Source of the DNA: Collybia mongolica | Taxonomy: Eukaryota; Basidiomycota; Agaricomycetes; Agaricales; Clitocybaceae | Assembly (NCBI GenBank): GCA_013420905.1 | Contig: JAAXNY010000005.1 | Location: 2,604,001 to 2,668,000 of the forward strand | DNA: 64,000 nt | Direction: 5' to 3' | Shown: positions 22,573 to 34,591 of the stretch, one piece after another | How positions within the stretch are numbered: position 1 is the stretch's first letter | Layout: each line of letters begins with the position of its first letter | The notes under the pieces: generated by a model | Database searches by the model: none | Seen by the model: only the letters and a program-made list of their open reading frames with translations | What the model was told of the DNA's origin: nothing | Program-made: the position numbers and the translations under genes

Positions 22573-24272
22573 TTACGGCCATGTGGAAAGTACCGTCACA
22601 GTTAGAGTGACTAGCGTGAGTACACTCCTCCAAGTTGTGTCGGTGCTGCATAGAGCGGTGGACCTAGCAGACGTGGTCGAGGCAGCCAGACTGTTACCAG
22701 TGCCTGTTGGTGTTTGGGACTGAGTTCTAACAATGTATGAAAAGCTCAGGAACAAATCAAACAATGCAGAACAAGATACTGACAATGTGTGCGTAACAGT
22801 CGATTGTGAAGGTGGGGCAGATGACGACACTGATGTGGATGACGACGACGATGACCCTGATGGCGGGATGTTATCACCAACCAAAATTCCTGCCGGGGTA
22901 ACACTCGACAAGGAATCCCTCGCATTGCGATATGTGCTGCCATTTCCCGCGAGCTGCGCAACAGACAATGAGTTCCAGCCGTTGGATTTGATGAGTGGGT
23001 ATGCATCGATGAAAGCTTGTACCGACTGGTCACTGGACTCATGTTCTAGTACAATGAGACCAGGTGCTTTGGGACCTATTAGCAACAGTCAACAACCGAC
23101 AGGTCATCAACCAAGCTATGTCAAACCTGAGAGCCATTGTTGCATGGAAGTGTGAATTGCGGCCTGCGTAGTTCCTCCCGTCAATAAACTCCAATCACGG
23201 GTGCTGGTAGTATCCATGAATTTAGACAGTAAGAGGAGCGAAACCACGCTACTCACTCTTGATTCCATAGGATCGTTTCTAGTCCAAACACCTGTTTAGG
23301 GTATGGTGAGGCTACATGCGAGGTATGATAAGGCTGGCTTACCTCTTTTGCGATGGCCCTGACTCTGTTATCGGAGTCACCGTAGGGGGGCCTCCAGAAG
23401 CGGGGTACTCGGCCACCTGTCGAATTTCTTATCAAAGCCGAAGTCCACCCGAGCTGATCACCGGATCAAACTATATTCAAGCACACTAGAATTAGCACTA
23501 CGGACCTGACCAAGGACTTCAAGATTGTTGAGGGTGGTCATATAGGGATGGGTCCAAGTGTGGCCTGCAATGTCCCCTCCAGATTCAAAAGTTGCAGAGA
23601 ACTGTTGAGGGTGCGCAAGGATATTAACGCCTATCATGAAATGCGTAGCGGTTTCATGATTCTGTTGCAAGAATTGCAAGAGTTTTGGGGTGTCCTGAAT
23701 TAATCTGTAAGCTCATATGACTGATGACTTGTCGAGCAGCCGCACAGGTAATGGGCCATCGTCAAAACTAGTTCCAAAGTAGTTCGGAGGGGCGTCCCAT
23801 ATGTCTTCTGGGTGTCTGCACTTGTAGGTGGCGGAACAGACTTCAGGGCTGTTGGGATTGACACCTGGAGGATAAACTGGATTGACGCCTGGCGTGTTAG
23901 TGCTCTTGGGAATATTGGGTATCTTTCCTGCTGCCACCGCGACATTGAGAGCATTCACCCATTCGGCGGGAAGCCCATTCGGATCCGGTGTCGACTGAGG
24001 AAACCCGCTTGACCATGCTGTCAGAGAACCTGATGAGCGCATGATAGGTGACAGGGCAGTCGACCAGACAAACTCGGAGAACCAACTGGTGCGTAATATA
24101 CACCGTCGCCCGGGGCACGCTTGAAAAGAGAATGTGCTGGGTGTTCTTCAGGGAGGTACCAGGCATCGGGAAGACGTTGATCGACGTTATGAGCGTGGTC
24201 GTGAGTGTTATGGGTGGTTGGAAGGGTGCTCGCGAACGGAAGGGAAAAAAGGAGGAGAACCGCAGAGAACAT
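22573..24272 (-). CDS. Chitin deacetylase, probably GPI-anchored
   Basis: Carbohydrate esterase family 4 (NodB fold) enzyme that removes N-acetyl groups from chitin to make wall chitosan. A signal peptide ([18 protein letters not shown]) starts the protein. Catalytic motifs are in order: TSFDDGPLP (motif 1; the family's T-F-D-D reads S-F-D-D here), [12 protein letters not shown] (motif 2, metal-binding H-x3-H), [16 protein letters not shown] (motif 3), [11 protein letters not shown] (motif 4) and [10 protein letters not shown] (motif 5). The C-terminal region is Ser/Thr-rich ([19 protein letters not shown]) and ends in a hydrophobic tail, [15 protein letters not shown], the layout of a GPI-anchor signal. 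About eight exons on the minus strand. Confidence 0.93.
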
Positions 24273-24930
24273 AGTAGTAGAGAAGAAAGAAAACGAAGGC
24301 TATGAAGAGCTTTGTAGACACGGGGTGCTCTCCAGCCACTAATACGAGGGGTGAACAGATTCCAACCTAACTTTGCTGTGCATTTTGTACTAAACGCTAC
24401 TGTCCTAATTTGGATCCACAATCGGCTCGACCTGACCGCGTTTTACATCAATTTCGTCCTTTTTTGGTAATGCCATGCCTGACATTCTTAGTATTCCTCC
24501 GTTCTTCCTGGATAGACTTTGCTCCGGATTTCAGCTCATCAATACCGATTACTTTTATCTCCTCTCTCTCAGCGCGGTGCTCGGTCCAAATCATGGCATT
24601 GTGTAAGGTTCCTACTAAGTATATTTTGATGCTCTCTTAAATTGGTTCAACACAGCCCGGATTTCGGATTATTCCATAAACTAATGTTCAATGAAAAGCC
24701 CACCAGACTTCTTGGATTAAGGAAGGGTGTTATCGATATCGATCGTTGACGGAACGTTGAAGCCTTGCGGTGCCGAGTTTGGCCTGATCTTGAGTTCAGG
24801 TTTTCCATTCCCCATAAATTTCGACACGTTTCAAAGAAGGGAAACAACATGCACAGCAGAATATTGCACCGCATGGCTGACATATAAACACAACAGCAGC
24901 ATTCACCTTCTATACCAAGTTTATACATGG
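24273..24930. other. Intergenic: deacetylase promoter, TFIIF alpha 3' region
   Basis: No gene is seen. It lies between two minus-strand genes. Confidence 0.6.
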
Positions 24931-27149
24931 TCACGTCGTAGGGATAGGTGTCGGAGATGGAGCAGTCGACCCTCCCTCCTGATATTTCTTCCTCAGCACA
25001 AGGACACCACCCTTTAGTTGCGCCACTTCCCTGACAAGGGCCGAAAATTCTGTTTTCTTCTCCCCGTCCGTCAAGTACGGAGTGAAATGGTGGATACACT
25101 CTCTTGTCGTAGCATTCGGAGTGTTTCCCAACCAATCGATAAGCATAACCCGCAACTCCTCCGCGGGCACTGCAATTGGCATGACACCCGCAGGCAGCGC
25201 CTTGCGTTTTTTCGGCTTCGGCGCTGTACTAACGTTCGACGCGTTGGGTGACGAGGGGCCATGGACGAGATCATCGGTGGCCTTGCGCTTGTTGTTTGAT
25301 TTCTGTGCACTCGCTGGATTGAGCATTGTTGGGCTACCAGAGCGGCTGCCAGTTGCACCCGTATTCGGGCTAGTTGCCCGACTATTTGTGATTGGGCTGG
25401 TTGCGCGGCTATTTAGGGGACTGTTGCTGCGGCTCATATTGTTCGCCTTCGGCTTTGGTATTTTGGGACTGGTAGCACGTTTCGCTACGACGGAATGCCC
25501 ACCAAGGGCTGGAGAGGCCGAAGGTGAAGCAGCACGTGATCCTGTCCCAGAACTCGTTTGAGGGCGAGGAAGGCCAGGCTTCGGTGTCGGCGTTTGAGAA
25601 TTTGGTCGTGATTCTGCGTGTTGCTGGGGCTGTATCGCAGGTTCGGTGGTTACAGGGAGTTCTTCTTCATCTTCTTCCTCAACCTGGGGGAAAACGATGT
25701 GACGAAGGGTGGGGATTTATGAGAGAATAACACTCACTGAACTTGCATATGGATTTTCTTCTTCTTCACTCTCGTATGCGTCATTGCCCTCTCTGTTTCT
25801 GATGAGCTTTTGCATGGCCTTTGCCTGTTTGGTCATGCCAGGGAGCTCTTCCTCGTCTGATTCGTCGACACCGGCATCGCGTTGTTTGTTTGCATTTTTA
25901 TACTCGCGTTTGAGTCGTTCCTGCTCAATCATCAGATAGAATTTCGGTAATAAGAAGAAAACTGACCTCGATTTCCTTTGCCTCTTCATCATGTTCATCA
26001 ACTTCCATGTGTTCTTCGTCATCAGCGAAGTCTGCCTCATATACTTGTTCATCCAGATCTCCCTCCCCTCCATACTCCTTTTCACGCCGTCGCTTAGAAT
26101 CGCCATCTTCATCATCATCAAAAAGGCTGCTCATACCACTGTCCACAGCTCTAAGTTTCCTTCCTCCGGGGCCTAAACTCTGTCCTGAGCTGTGAACAAG
26201 CGAGCTACCTCCAGATAACGAACGGCCTTCGGCCTCTGCTTTGAACATAGCTGATGTTGCCGCAGACGGAGCCTTACCGTTCCGACTTGCAAGCCATGCT
26301 TGAGGATCTCTTTTTTGGTTGAGGGTATACTTTGGGGCTTCTGTTAGCACATAGATGGAAGAACAGGATCAGATGCAAGCATACTAATGACTCTACATTA
26401 GCCGTGTCCGTTGGTAGATCGTGCTTCAACTTCTTCTGAAACTTGTACCACCGATGTGCAGGAACAAATTTAAACACATCGTTCGCGGCGGGCATGAAGA
26501 ATGCGTGCGTTTCCGACTTGGCAGCGTCCTCCATTTGGCCTATCCAAACTTCGTTCTGCGTCTGGGATGAATCCTCCATAACCCAAGGATATCGTTCCTC
26601 TCTTCTCAACTGCCGCACTTCTTCGGGCACATAATACACCTGTCTGGTTTTCTTTTGAAACCTCTTCTTCGCATTCGTGGTTGCACCCTTTCCTTTCCCA
26701 TTACTACCAGGGCCATCTGAATTGTGTATCGGCCGTCCCTCAGCATCCACCATCACCAACTTTCCATCTGCGCCAATAACTGGCTTCCCGTCAGGCCCCA
26801 GCATGGGTCCAACAGCCTCTGGTACACTGTTCACGCTACCATCATCACGTCTCATCTCCTTCCTATTCAACTTTATTGGGGCTGTCCATCGTGATATATC
26901 CACAGGTTTTCTCGAATCAAATTTCATGACGTCGTACTTCCAACCATTGAGTGCGGACGACATCAGTCTAAATTCTTGGTAAGGACCGTCAGGGAGTTTG
27001 AGCTCCTCTTCCTCCTCTTCAACGATAGATGTTGGTTTCGGTCGGGGAGTAGCGGATGATTTTCGAGGAGATGTCTGGTTAGGAGCGACCTCTTTCTTCG
27101 CACCCTTCTTGGGATGAAACAGCATGGCGAGTGTTGCTTTGGGGGCCAT
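24931..27149 (-). CDS. TFG1: TFIIF alpha subunit (RAP74/TFG1)
   Basis: Large subunit of the RNA polymerase II initiation factor TFIIF. The N-terminal dimerisation region is visible: PYQEFRLMSSALNGWKYDVM followed by KFDSRKPVDISRW, then RQVYYVPEEVRQLRREERYP, WVMEDSSQTQNEVWIGQMED and HAFFMPAANDVFKFVPAHRW. The middle is acidic, with runs of Glu and Asp (FADDEEHMEVDEHDEEAKE). A Ser-Pro region with a repeated NSRATSP unit follows. The end has the winged-helix domain that contacts FCP1 (RVMLIDWLGNTPNATTRE, then KTEFSALVREVAQLKGGVLV). Start ATG at 27149 gives MAPKATLAMLFHPKKG. Introns lie near 26345-26385, 25930-25965 and 25690-25735. Confidence 0.94.
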
Positions 27150-27563
27150 TGACAATTACTGCTCAGACATCAATAAAGACGGTGTTCAGTGCGGTGACAG
27201 CCGCATGAAGCAATCATTGCACGCACAAAGGACCAAGAATGTATGGCAACAGGGGAGTGTCTGGCGAACCAGTGAAGCGGCAAATGGTGGACAGTAAGAA
27301 ACGAGCGTGACGTGACTGTTGTTCTTGCATGCCTAAAATACATATACAGTAACATGGCAAAACTTTCCTTGATACAACAATATTTGAGTCGGAAAGTAAT
27401 ATGTACACCATTCTAAGTGCTACATAACACAACTACATTTTCAATTCATCGCCTGCGTGCGTTTACTCACAAAAAATTGTCCACACAGCTGAATCAGCTT
27501 ACCAGATAGATATCAAACTGTAACTTCCCTATAGATACACTTAGCAGATCGTAGCAAACCGTT
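27150..27563. other. Intergenic: TFIIF alpha promoter, bHLH 3' region
   Basis: No gene is seen between these two minus-strand genes. Confidence 0.6.
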
Positions 27564-29470
27564 TTACGATGCAGATGACTCCGTTCTACTGGCACTTCCA
27601 TTTTCCTGTGGCTGTCCAGCGGGAGGAAACATATTTTGGGATGAACCAGGACGCGAGATTGGTGGATGAGGCTGGGGCGGCGGTTGCGGATGTTGTGGTT
27701 GAATTTGTTGATGCATAGCGCCTGGTGGTGGTGGGAATTGCCCTGGAACAGATAGTGGACCTTGGCCGTAGACTACCCCATGCGGGGGCGGACCTCCAGG
27801 AGGAAAGGGTAGTATACCTGCTTGACGTGCCTTATCCAGCTCGTGTCGCATCATTTCCAACTCTCGAGCCATATCTTGATGGCCTTGCTTCAATTGTGCG
27901 ACAAAGTCTATGGCTGTCAAAAGGACCATGCATCAGTTCGATGTCTTTCGCATGAAACATTGCATTCAATTTACCTTTGCTGAGGATCTCCCATTTACTG
28001 GCTTTCATGCCACGATCAGCGGGAAGCTGATCCCGTAATTCATCAAAGAGGTCCTTCATCTCTTTTCGCCTCTTTCGCTCTGCGAGTTTGTGGGATACAC
28101 GAAGCTCTGGTGAACGGGAATATGGTGTGACACTGGATTCTTTCGAATGTTTACCTGACCCGGTGGGAGACGGAGCAGAAACCGGATCGTCAGGACCAGA
28201 TGACGAGGGTCCGGAGTGAGGGTTGTCTGTGTTGGGTGTTTGACGCGACGGTGGGCGCGATCGAGAGCGTAGGACTCTGGTAGGCCCTGCAGACGTAAGA
28301 ACGTCTGGCACAGACATACGACGGTCTGGAGGAAAATTCATTGGGGGCATCATAGATATTTGTGCTGGGTCGAACGGCCGAGGGGTAGTGGTCATATTTG
28401 TGTCAGGACCAGGTTGGATGGGATGTGAGCCCGATTGATCAGAAGAGTGTGGATTGGCAGGCCACGCGAAAGAGTTGATTCCTGGTGGTACTCTGCCATG
28501 TGGGGAATCACCACCACCACCGGTAAAACCCGGACTGTATGGACGCATGCTCGAGGGAAACATTGATGACGTAGGTTCACGCTTGTCGTTGTGCCAAATT
28601 TGTACACCCCGTGAATCGACAGAGTTTCGTCGGTCACTCAGGCTCAATTGTGCTATTCGCTGAGTATCGATAGCTGATCCCCGTCGCTTGGGGGCTGGAG
28701 CCTCGGCGTCAATATTCGTGACGCTTGGTACACCTGGTCCAACCAATTGAGGATCAATTTCTTCGCCCACAGGAGCAAAGGCACTCCGATCCGCCGACAT
28801 CTTTCGTTTAGTCCCTTGTAGACCATAGAATTGCGTGTGCGGCTCTTGCCCAACAGCAATCGAGTGTCGTCGCATGTTATAGTCAAATTGCGGAGGATCT
28901 TGTGGACGACGGCTGGAGATATGCCTCTCAGAGTCCACACTCATATGGTCACCTTCGCCAGTCTTTGCAGGTGCTTGTAGTTGGGTGAGAAAGTATAAAC
29001 TTGTTAGAAAGGATATGCCCACCTGTATGTTTCGCAGCTGTATTTAAACTATTTGGTTGACCATGGGGAGACGCCGAAGGAGGGCGACTATTACTCCGTT
29101 CGATAGATGGCGAGCGTAATAGATTGCGGATTTGGGGGGTGTTATCGGTTACATGCGGTGTAGCATCACCGAAAACATAGGGAGAGGATGGTCGAGGACC
29201 AGGGTGGTGAATTTTGGGGCCAGAATCATGGTGAGCCGAAGATGGACCAGACGATGCCGAGCCAGGCTGGTCAGAAGGCTGGCGGAAGTGCGTATTGAGT
29301 TTGATGTTGGTATTCATGGAGGCGGCATGCAGGGAAGGATCTGTGATAGACCCGCGACGATGAGTTTGCAGATAATGAAGAGGTGCAAGCGGTGGAGGAG
29401 AATGCCTGGATGACGGATCCTTGTGAAACGAACCGTTAGTCTTGGACGCAATACTTGAAATTTCAGGCAT
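27564..29470 (-). CDS. bHLH transcription factor
   Basis: About 590 residues in three exons. Most of the protein is disordered and rich in Ser, Pro, Gly and His. The DNA-binding region near the C-terminus reads [20 protein letters not shown] followed by [23 protein letters not shown] and, after an intron, [15 protein letters not shown]. The basic region has the His, Glu and Arg positions that read CANNTG E-boxes. The second helix continues into a short coiled coil ([13 protein letters not shown]), a zipper-like extension. The C-terminal tail is Pro/Gln-rich. It resembles uncharacterised basidiomycete bHLH factors; targets are unknown. CACGTG sites occur in nearby promoters, but a link is not shown. 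Confidence 0.9.
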
Positions 29471-29771
29471 TTAAATGGCCGCCTTTGGCAGCAGCGAGTT
29501 GGATAGCGGAGACTACAGCGTTGACGATGACAAGAATAGCCGTAAAACGATAACTAGGACTGCTGGCGGCAGATTGGGTTGGTTTGAAATTGAAAGAGTT
29601 GCAGTGTTCACCTGAGTTCACTCAGATTCTGGCTAAGCGTGATCGACAAATACGGCATATCGCGTGGTCACCCCATATCCGGTTAAATTGCAAACAAATA
29701 ACAGCAACGTGCGACTCTGCCACCGTTGACCCTGCATTCCGACACGTTACAGAGTCCACGCGACTGCCTTC
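29471..29771. other. Intergenic: bHLH promoter, ELG1 3' region
   Basis: No gene is seen between the two minus-strand genes. Confidence 0.6.
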
Positions 29772-32748
29772 TCATCCCAGGAGAGTACTATCCAGGGCCT
29801 CTCGCACCTCCCGAGGCACCGCAAATGTCCGCTCATATACGCCTCTACTATTCCGGGTGCTTCTCCCAGACCGTTCCTTCTGAGAAAACATAGCTTCCTC
29901 ACGGTCTTCAGCTGCAATGATATCTCGAACACAAGGTGCATAGTCCATGTACACAGCCGTACGAGCCGTAGTCCATACTGATGGCGGCACGAATCCCTGT
30001 ATTACTTCGGCCATCTTGAGTTGATGGCTCATGCGAGCATCGAACAGCTCATGTGTTCGGAACGAGTTCTTGACAATTGACGTCGGACGTCGTGTGGTTC
30101 CGGCCTCAAGGACGTCACGTGAACGTCGCAAAACCGTCGAGGCAATATCTTCGCCTCGGCCATTAAACTCGATTCCTTTGTTTGTTGGAACGGGATCATA
30201 TAGGATCAGATGCCCTATTTCGTCGTCAGCGGACGCTTCGAGGCTTCTTACTGCGAAGGCCTGCAGATGAGAAAGGAGGTCAGCTAAGTAGCTGGGTAGT
30301 AAATGAAAAAAAAAAAAAAGCCCACTGATGATGTATCAAATTCGCTCCGCATGAGATTGCTATCCACGAAGGAAATGAGATCAGCGTGATAAGCTGCTAG
30401 TTCGCGGGTGGGTAGCCCCTCTAGTCCCGCGTTAACAGTGTGAATCCGTTCGGCAACAGAGCCGGTAGTTTTTCCTCTGTTTGTTGAGATGGCCCACGCC
30501 CAGTCAGAAAGATCTTCGATACAGGTGTGTTCTCCTTCCCACAGTGGAATATACTCTGGCTTATGAATGGTTGATGTGCACCATAATTCAAGGTAATTTA
30601 TCGTCCGCCGAAGATCGCATGCCGGAGATTCATTATAAAGCGGCGGAATGGGAGAGTTTGGGATATCGATAGGGTCAAGCTTGATCGGGGAGCCGTAAAT
30701 TCGAAGGAGTGAATTCCTTTCCACTGGATAACCCTCAATGGAACATATACCTTGAAGATATGATGCGGCGATAGGGGTTGGACATGGCTGAAATGATATG
30801 ATTGTTTGTAGGGGAAGGTCTTGAGTAGGTACGAGGGAAATATCTGAAGGCGGTCAGAAGCAAGCACGAACAAAGTAGGACATAGATCTCACCATTACAC
30901 GTGCATATCACAGGCCGCTTACAGTGTTTGATAAAGTTGGTGACTGCTGGCCAAAAGCCAGTATCATCTTTAAATAATATATCAACTTCCTCCAACAGAA
31001 TGACGGATTGGCGAACGATAGGTACGGCGTCATTAGCCTCTTCGTTTGACGATTCATCGACGGACCGAGATATAAAACCAAAATCGGTATCAGGTTTGTC
31101 TCTACTTTCCACACTACACACAGCATTACCCAGTTCCTTTGCTGCGGACTGTCGACGAAGCGCAGTGAATATATCATGGCCCTCATCACTTCTAGTTTTG
31201 GACTTCCGAACAAGATGATTCTTGCCTACATCCCCAACCATGTTCTCAATGCTCGCACCATTTCGTCTACCAATACCGGGGTAAACCTCAAAAACTTCCC
31301 AATCAAGCTCTTGGGCGCATGCATAGGCTGCTGCAGTCTTCCCAGTACCTGGAGGCCCGACTAATAGAATGGTATTGGTTAGTGGGTTGAAGGGATGTTG
31401 AGAAACGTAAGATGGGTGATTGTTGGATGGGTCTTTTACTCCAAGGTTTGAATCGTCAATAATATCATCTGATTGGGGAATCTCTTCTTCTTCGGCTTCA
31501 CTAGGGACGATCCAGTCGTCATCGTCATCCGAATCTATTCTTCGTTTCTTGCGGCCTCGATGCTTCCCGACAGCTCGTACGACCCTGGGGCGCTTCACCC
31601 CCTGAATGGGTTCCTTCCCTTTTCCGTTGCCCGAAGGTTGGCCTGCGTTGGACGGTGAGTTAAGATGCAGTTCGAGAGCACGAAGCCAGTCACGCAGATA
31701 CAACGCATTGGCCTCATTTCCCAGAACCTCAGCTGCGCGAGTTGGGCGCCACTTATTAGCCCAGGGCTTATGTGATGATCGCGGTATATCTGATAGAGAC
31801 ATTCTGGTCTTGGTGGAATGAGAGTCAACAACGCGAAAAATGGCGGGATGAAAACGTCGGTGTTCATCGGGAATGGTTTCTAAATCTGCGAGCGCTGGAA
31901 TTGAGGGACTCCGTATAATACGTGCACAGGGCAACAGTGGCTCCGATGCCCAACTCCAACTTGACGTCGAAGTTGGTGAGTTATGGCAGGATGTTCCTGA
32001 ATCATGAAGATCATATTTCTTGCGAGGAGGGTACCGAATATTGCAAAGGAATGTTCCTTGAGGGCCTCGAGTGTGTTGCGTAAATCCTTCCGGATACGGG
32101 GCCGCAAGCTCCTTCGGTTTGGAAAGCTTCGTCAGCATATTCCTAGGTTTGGGAGTGTGGGGCGCAGATATTGGAGTTGAACGTTTGCCATCCGCAAAGG
32201 CGCGCGCAGGGATGGGTTTAACAGGAGATGAATCAACTATTATCGGGTCGTATTGACTCCCTCGGTCTTGCCATGGAGATAGATGTCCAGTGGCAGTGGT
32301 GATATCAGAATCACCATCTAAAACTTCCGCGATCTCGCCATCTTCGACAATGCCAACGGAATTTGATTCAATGAGCGCCTTTTTTGCAAAAAGAGGATGT
32401 AGAGGTTTGGTGCATGGCGATGCTGGTTTTGAATAAACGACAGACATGGTTAGGTGCGTTCATAAACACTCACCGGCATCTCTCTCCTTAAGTGCATGGT
32501 CTATAGGTGGCTGCCTTTGAAGCTGAGTAACGGCATGGGTCGTTGTGCCGTCATGTTCTTCGTTAGTAGAAATTGGCCTTAGGGCTGTAGCTTTGACTTG
32601 GGCGTCAACTAACTGGGTAGGCTTTCGTTGAAATAAATCAAGCAGTGTCTTTTGCTGTAATAGAACCTAATGTGTACCAGAGCCACATATAATCCAGAAA
32701 ATTAGGACCTACAGATTTCGGTTTGGACTTGCCTTTCCAGGTGTCCAT
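29772..32748 (-). CDS. ELG1: ELG1/ATAD5, large subunit of the PCNA-unloading RFC-like complex
   Basis: AAA+ ATPase that with RFC2-5 unloads PCNA from replicated DNA. I chose ATG 32748. The first exon (MDTWKGKSKPKS) joins across a short intron to QKTLLDLFQRKP, a PIP-box-like motif (Q-x-x-L-x-x-L-F). Further landmarks are HKPWANKWRPTRAAEVLGNE, LLVGPPGTGKTAAAYACAQE (Walker A), GASIENMVGDVGKNH and ILLEEVDILFKDD (Walker B, here EEVD as in Elg1 proteins), then FIKHCKRPVICTCN. The C-terminal half (ESPACDLRRTINYLELWC, SFVDSNLMRSEFD) fits the RFC collar. A longer start at 32847 is possible. About eight exons. A 14-base A run at 30306-30319 is the pyrimidine tract of one intron in gene sense. Confidence 0.9.
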
Positions 32749-33006
32749 AGCAGCAACAGTGCAATCGGGAAGCCTTGATGTGTTCAAGTGACTGTTGTCG
32801 TTTGGTGGTTCAGATGAAACCAGTGAAAGCCATAGGATAGCCTGCAAGTAAACGCCGTACTTTATGGTCTAAGTTTTGCAGAATTTGTCAACCATGACGC
32901 GTCCGTGATATGCACGTGATGACTGTTATGCCAAGGATTTATTATGCATAAATCCGATAATATATCCGACGAACTTCTAACACTTCACCTTCGCCTTTCG
33001 TGCTAA
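32749..33006. promoter_or_regulatory. Divergent promoter ELG1/JMJD7 with MCB and E-box
   Basis: The 258 bases between the two divergent starts hold ACGCGT (32897-32902), the MluI cell-cycle box bound by MBF at G1/S, and CACGTG (32913-32918), an E-box. The MCB lies about 150 bases upstream of the ELG1 ATG. Function is inferred from motif knowledge. Confidence 0.5.
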
Positions 33007-34422
33007 ATGGAGTCTCACAGAGCCTGTTTGCAGTGGATCTCTAAAGAATACTACGGTAATAAAACCTACCATTATATTTAGGACCGATTATCAATCCTTT
33101 GAATACCTATATCAATAGAACTCAACGGAAACCATGTGCAAATTCTTCATCGTCCTCCTTCTCCTGCAGAATTTTCGCGACTGGCTCATATATCGAGACC
33201 TGTGATTATCAAAGGTTCTCAGTTCATGTATCTGTAAATCGGAGCCGCTCACGCACAACAGGTTTCAAGGTCCCAGCATTGAATTTGTGGTCTAATGAGT
33301 ACCTCATTCAGCAGATGGGTTCTCAGAAGATCTCTATCGCAATCACTCCTAATGGGTTAGTCTTATTGTAAAGGCACCCTACTACATCGTGACTCGAAAA
33401 TTCAGCTTCGCAGATGCTGTCACTCCTGGCCCCGGCGGTAAACTATACTTCGCAGAGCCTCTCGTAGAGCAGATGACCACATCTGAGTTTTTAACGAAAT
33501 TGTCCACAGGTTCGGCATGAAAATACGCTCCAAGTACTTTCTTCATAGCTTAAGCATCCATAGGCTCCCACTCCGAGGTCTACTATCTCCAGTCTCAAAA
33601 CGGCAACGTGTATTCAAGATATGATTCGTTGGATAGCTCAGACGGCGATGCCACGTCTGAAGCTTCAGAGTTTGAAGCTCTGAAGCGTGATGTCCCCCCT
33701 GTTGTTACGTGGTGCAACGCAGCGTTTGGTGAGTAACTCCTAAATATGTAAATATACTGAAACTTAATTTTAACGAATTGCAACAGGCAAATTCCCCGAT
33801 GCAGTTAACTTATGGATCGGTGATAACAAGAGCGTAACAAGCTTTCACAGTGGTCCGTGTAAGGATGTCTGCAAGTTTATCAAATCACTCATTTCTTAGA
33901 CCCATATGAAAATATCTACACCGTCGTGCGCGGTGCGAAGCATTTCACTCTGCTTCCTCCAACAGAAGGATGGTGCTTGAGAGGTGCCGTACGCCTTACG
34001 TGATTTTATTCTTTGTTTTTCTCACCAAAATTCCTACAGAGCGGCTGTACCCTCACGCAACCTATAAACGTTCCTCAGCATCGAATTTAGTGCTTGAACC
34101 TTCGCCCTTAACAAATAACATGCGATGGCCTTCCATCTCGGACCCGCACCTCCCCGGCAGCCTACCTCCAGATGCGCATCCTATCTACATTACGCTCAGA
34201 CCTGGAGACACTCTCTACCTTCCTATCGGTTGGTGGCACCATGTACGACAGTCAGAGGATATAACGATCGCACTAAATTGGTGGTATGACATCGAGATGC
34301 GTGGGATGACTTGGGTATTTCTCAGCTTTTTAAGAGGCACCGAAGAGGTCCCCTCGGGAAACGAGCATGGGAATGGTGAATCTACTGTTCCGTCCATAAA
34401 GATACCTTCTTTAAACTTGTGA
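33007..34422 (+). CDS. JMJD7: JmjC oxygenase, JMJD7-like
   Basis: Fe(II)/2-oxoglutarate oxygenase. Human JMJD7 is a lysyl hydroxylase acting on DRG-family GTPases. Exons join to MESHRACLQWISKEYYELNG, then HVQILHRPPSPAEFSRLAHI followed by SRPVIIKGFKVPALNLW, ISIAITPNGFADAVTPG, VTWCNAAFGKFPDAVNLWIG and TSFHSDPYENIYTVVRGAKH, and the C-terminal LRPGDTLYLPIGWWHHVRQS. Iron ligands are His and Asp of HSD and the second His in WWHHVRQ. An intron splits the Asp codon of the H-x-D motif (phase 1, near 33850-33897). About 380 residues. The gene is co-directional with NHP2. Confidence 0.92.
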
Positions 34423-34591
34423 GCGTACGCGCCGAATTGATATTCATTATGGATGAAGCAGTATGTATTTATATTTACTGATTTGTGACTTTTTATGCTA
34501 TCTGTCACGAGTGTCTTTTAATTTGAATTAAGTTAACTCAACCATTAGCGTTCATATCACCCACCTTTGTATTCCTTCTTCATCGAGAAAA

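Noticed and set aside
22733..23155. 140-residue plus-strand open frame
   Set aside because: Antisense to the chitin deacetylase Ser-rich region; the Asp run is the reverse of Ser codons.
25082..25561. 159-residue plus-strand open frame
   Set aside because: Mirror of the TFIIF alpha C-terminal exon, which has clear family motifs on the minus strand.
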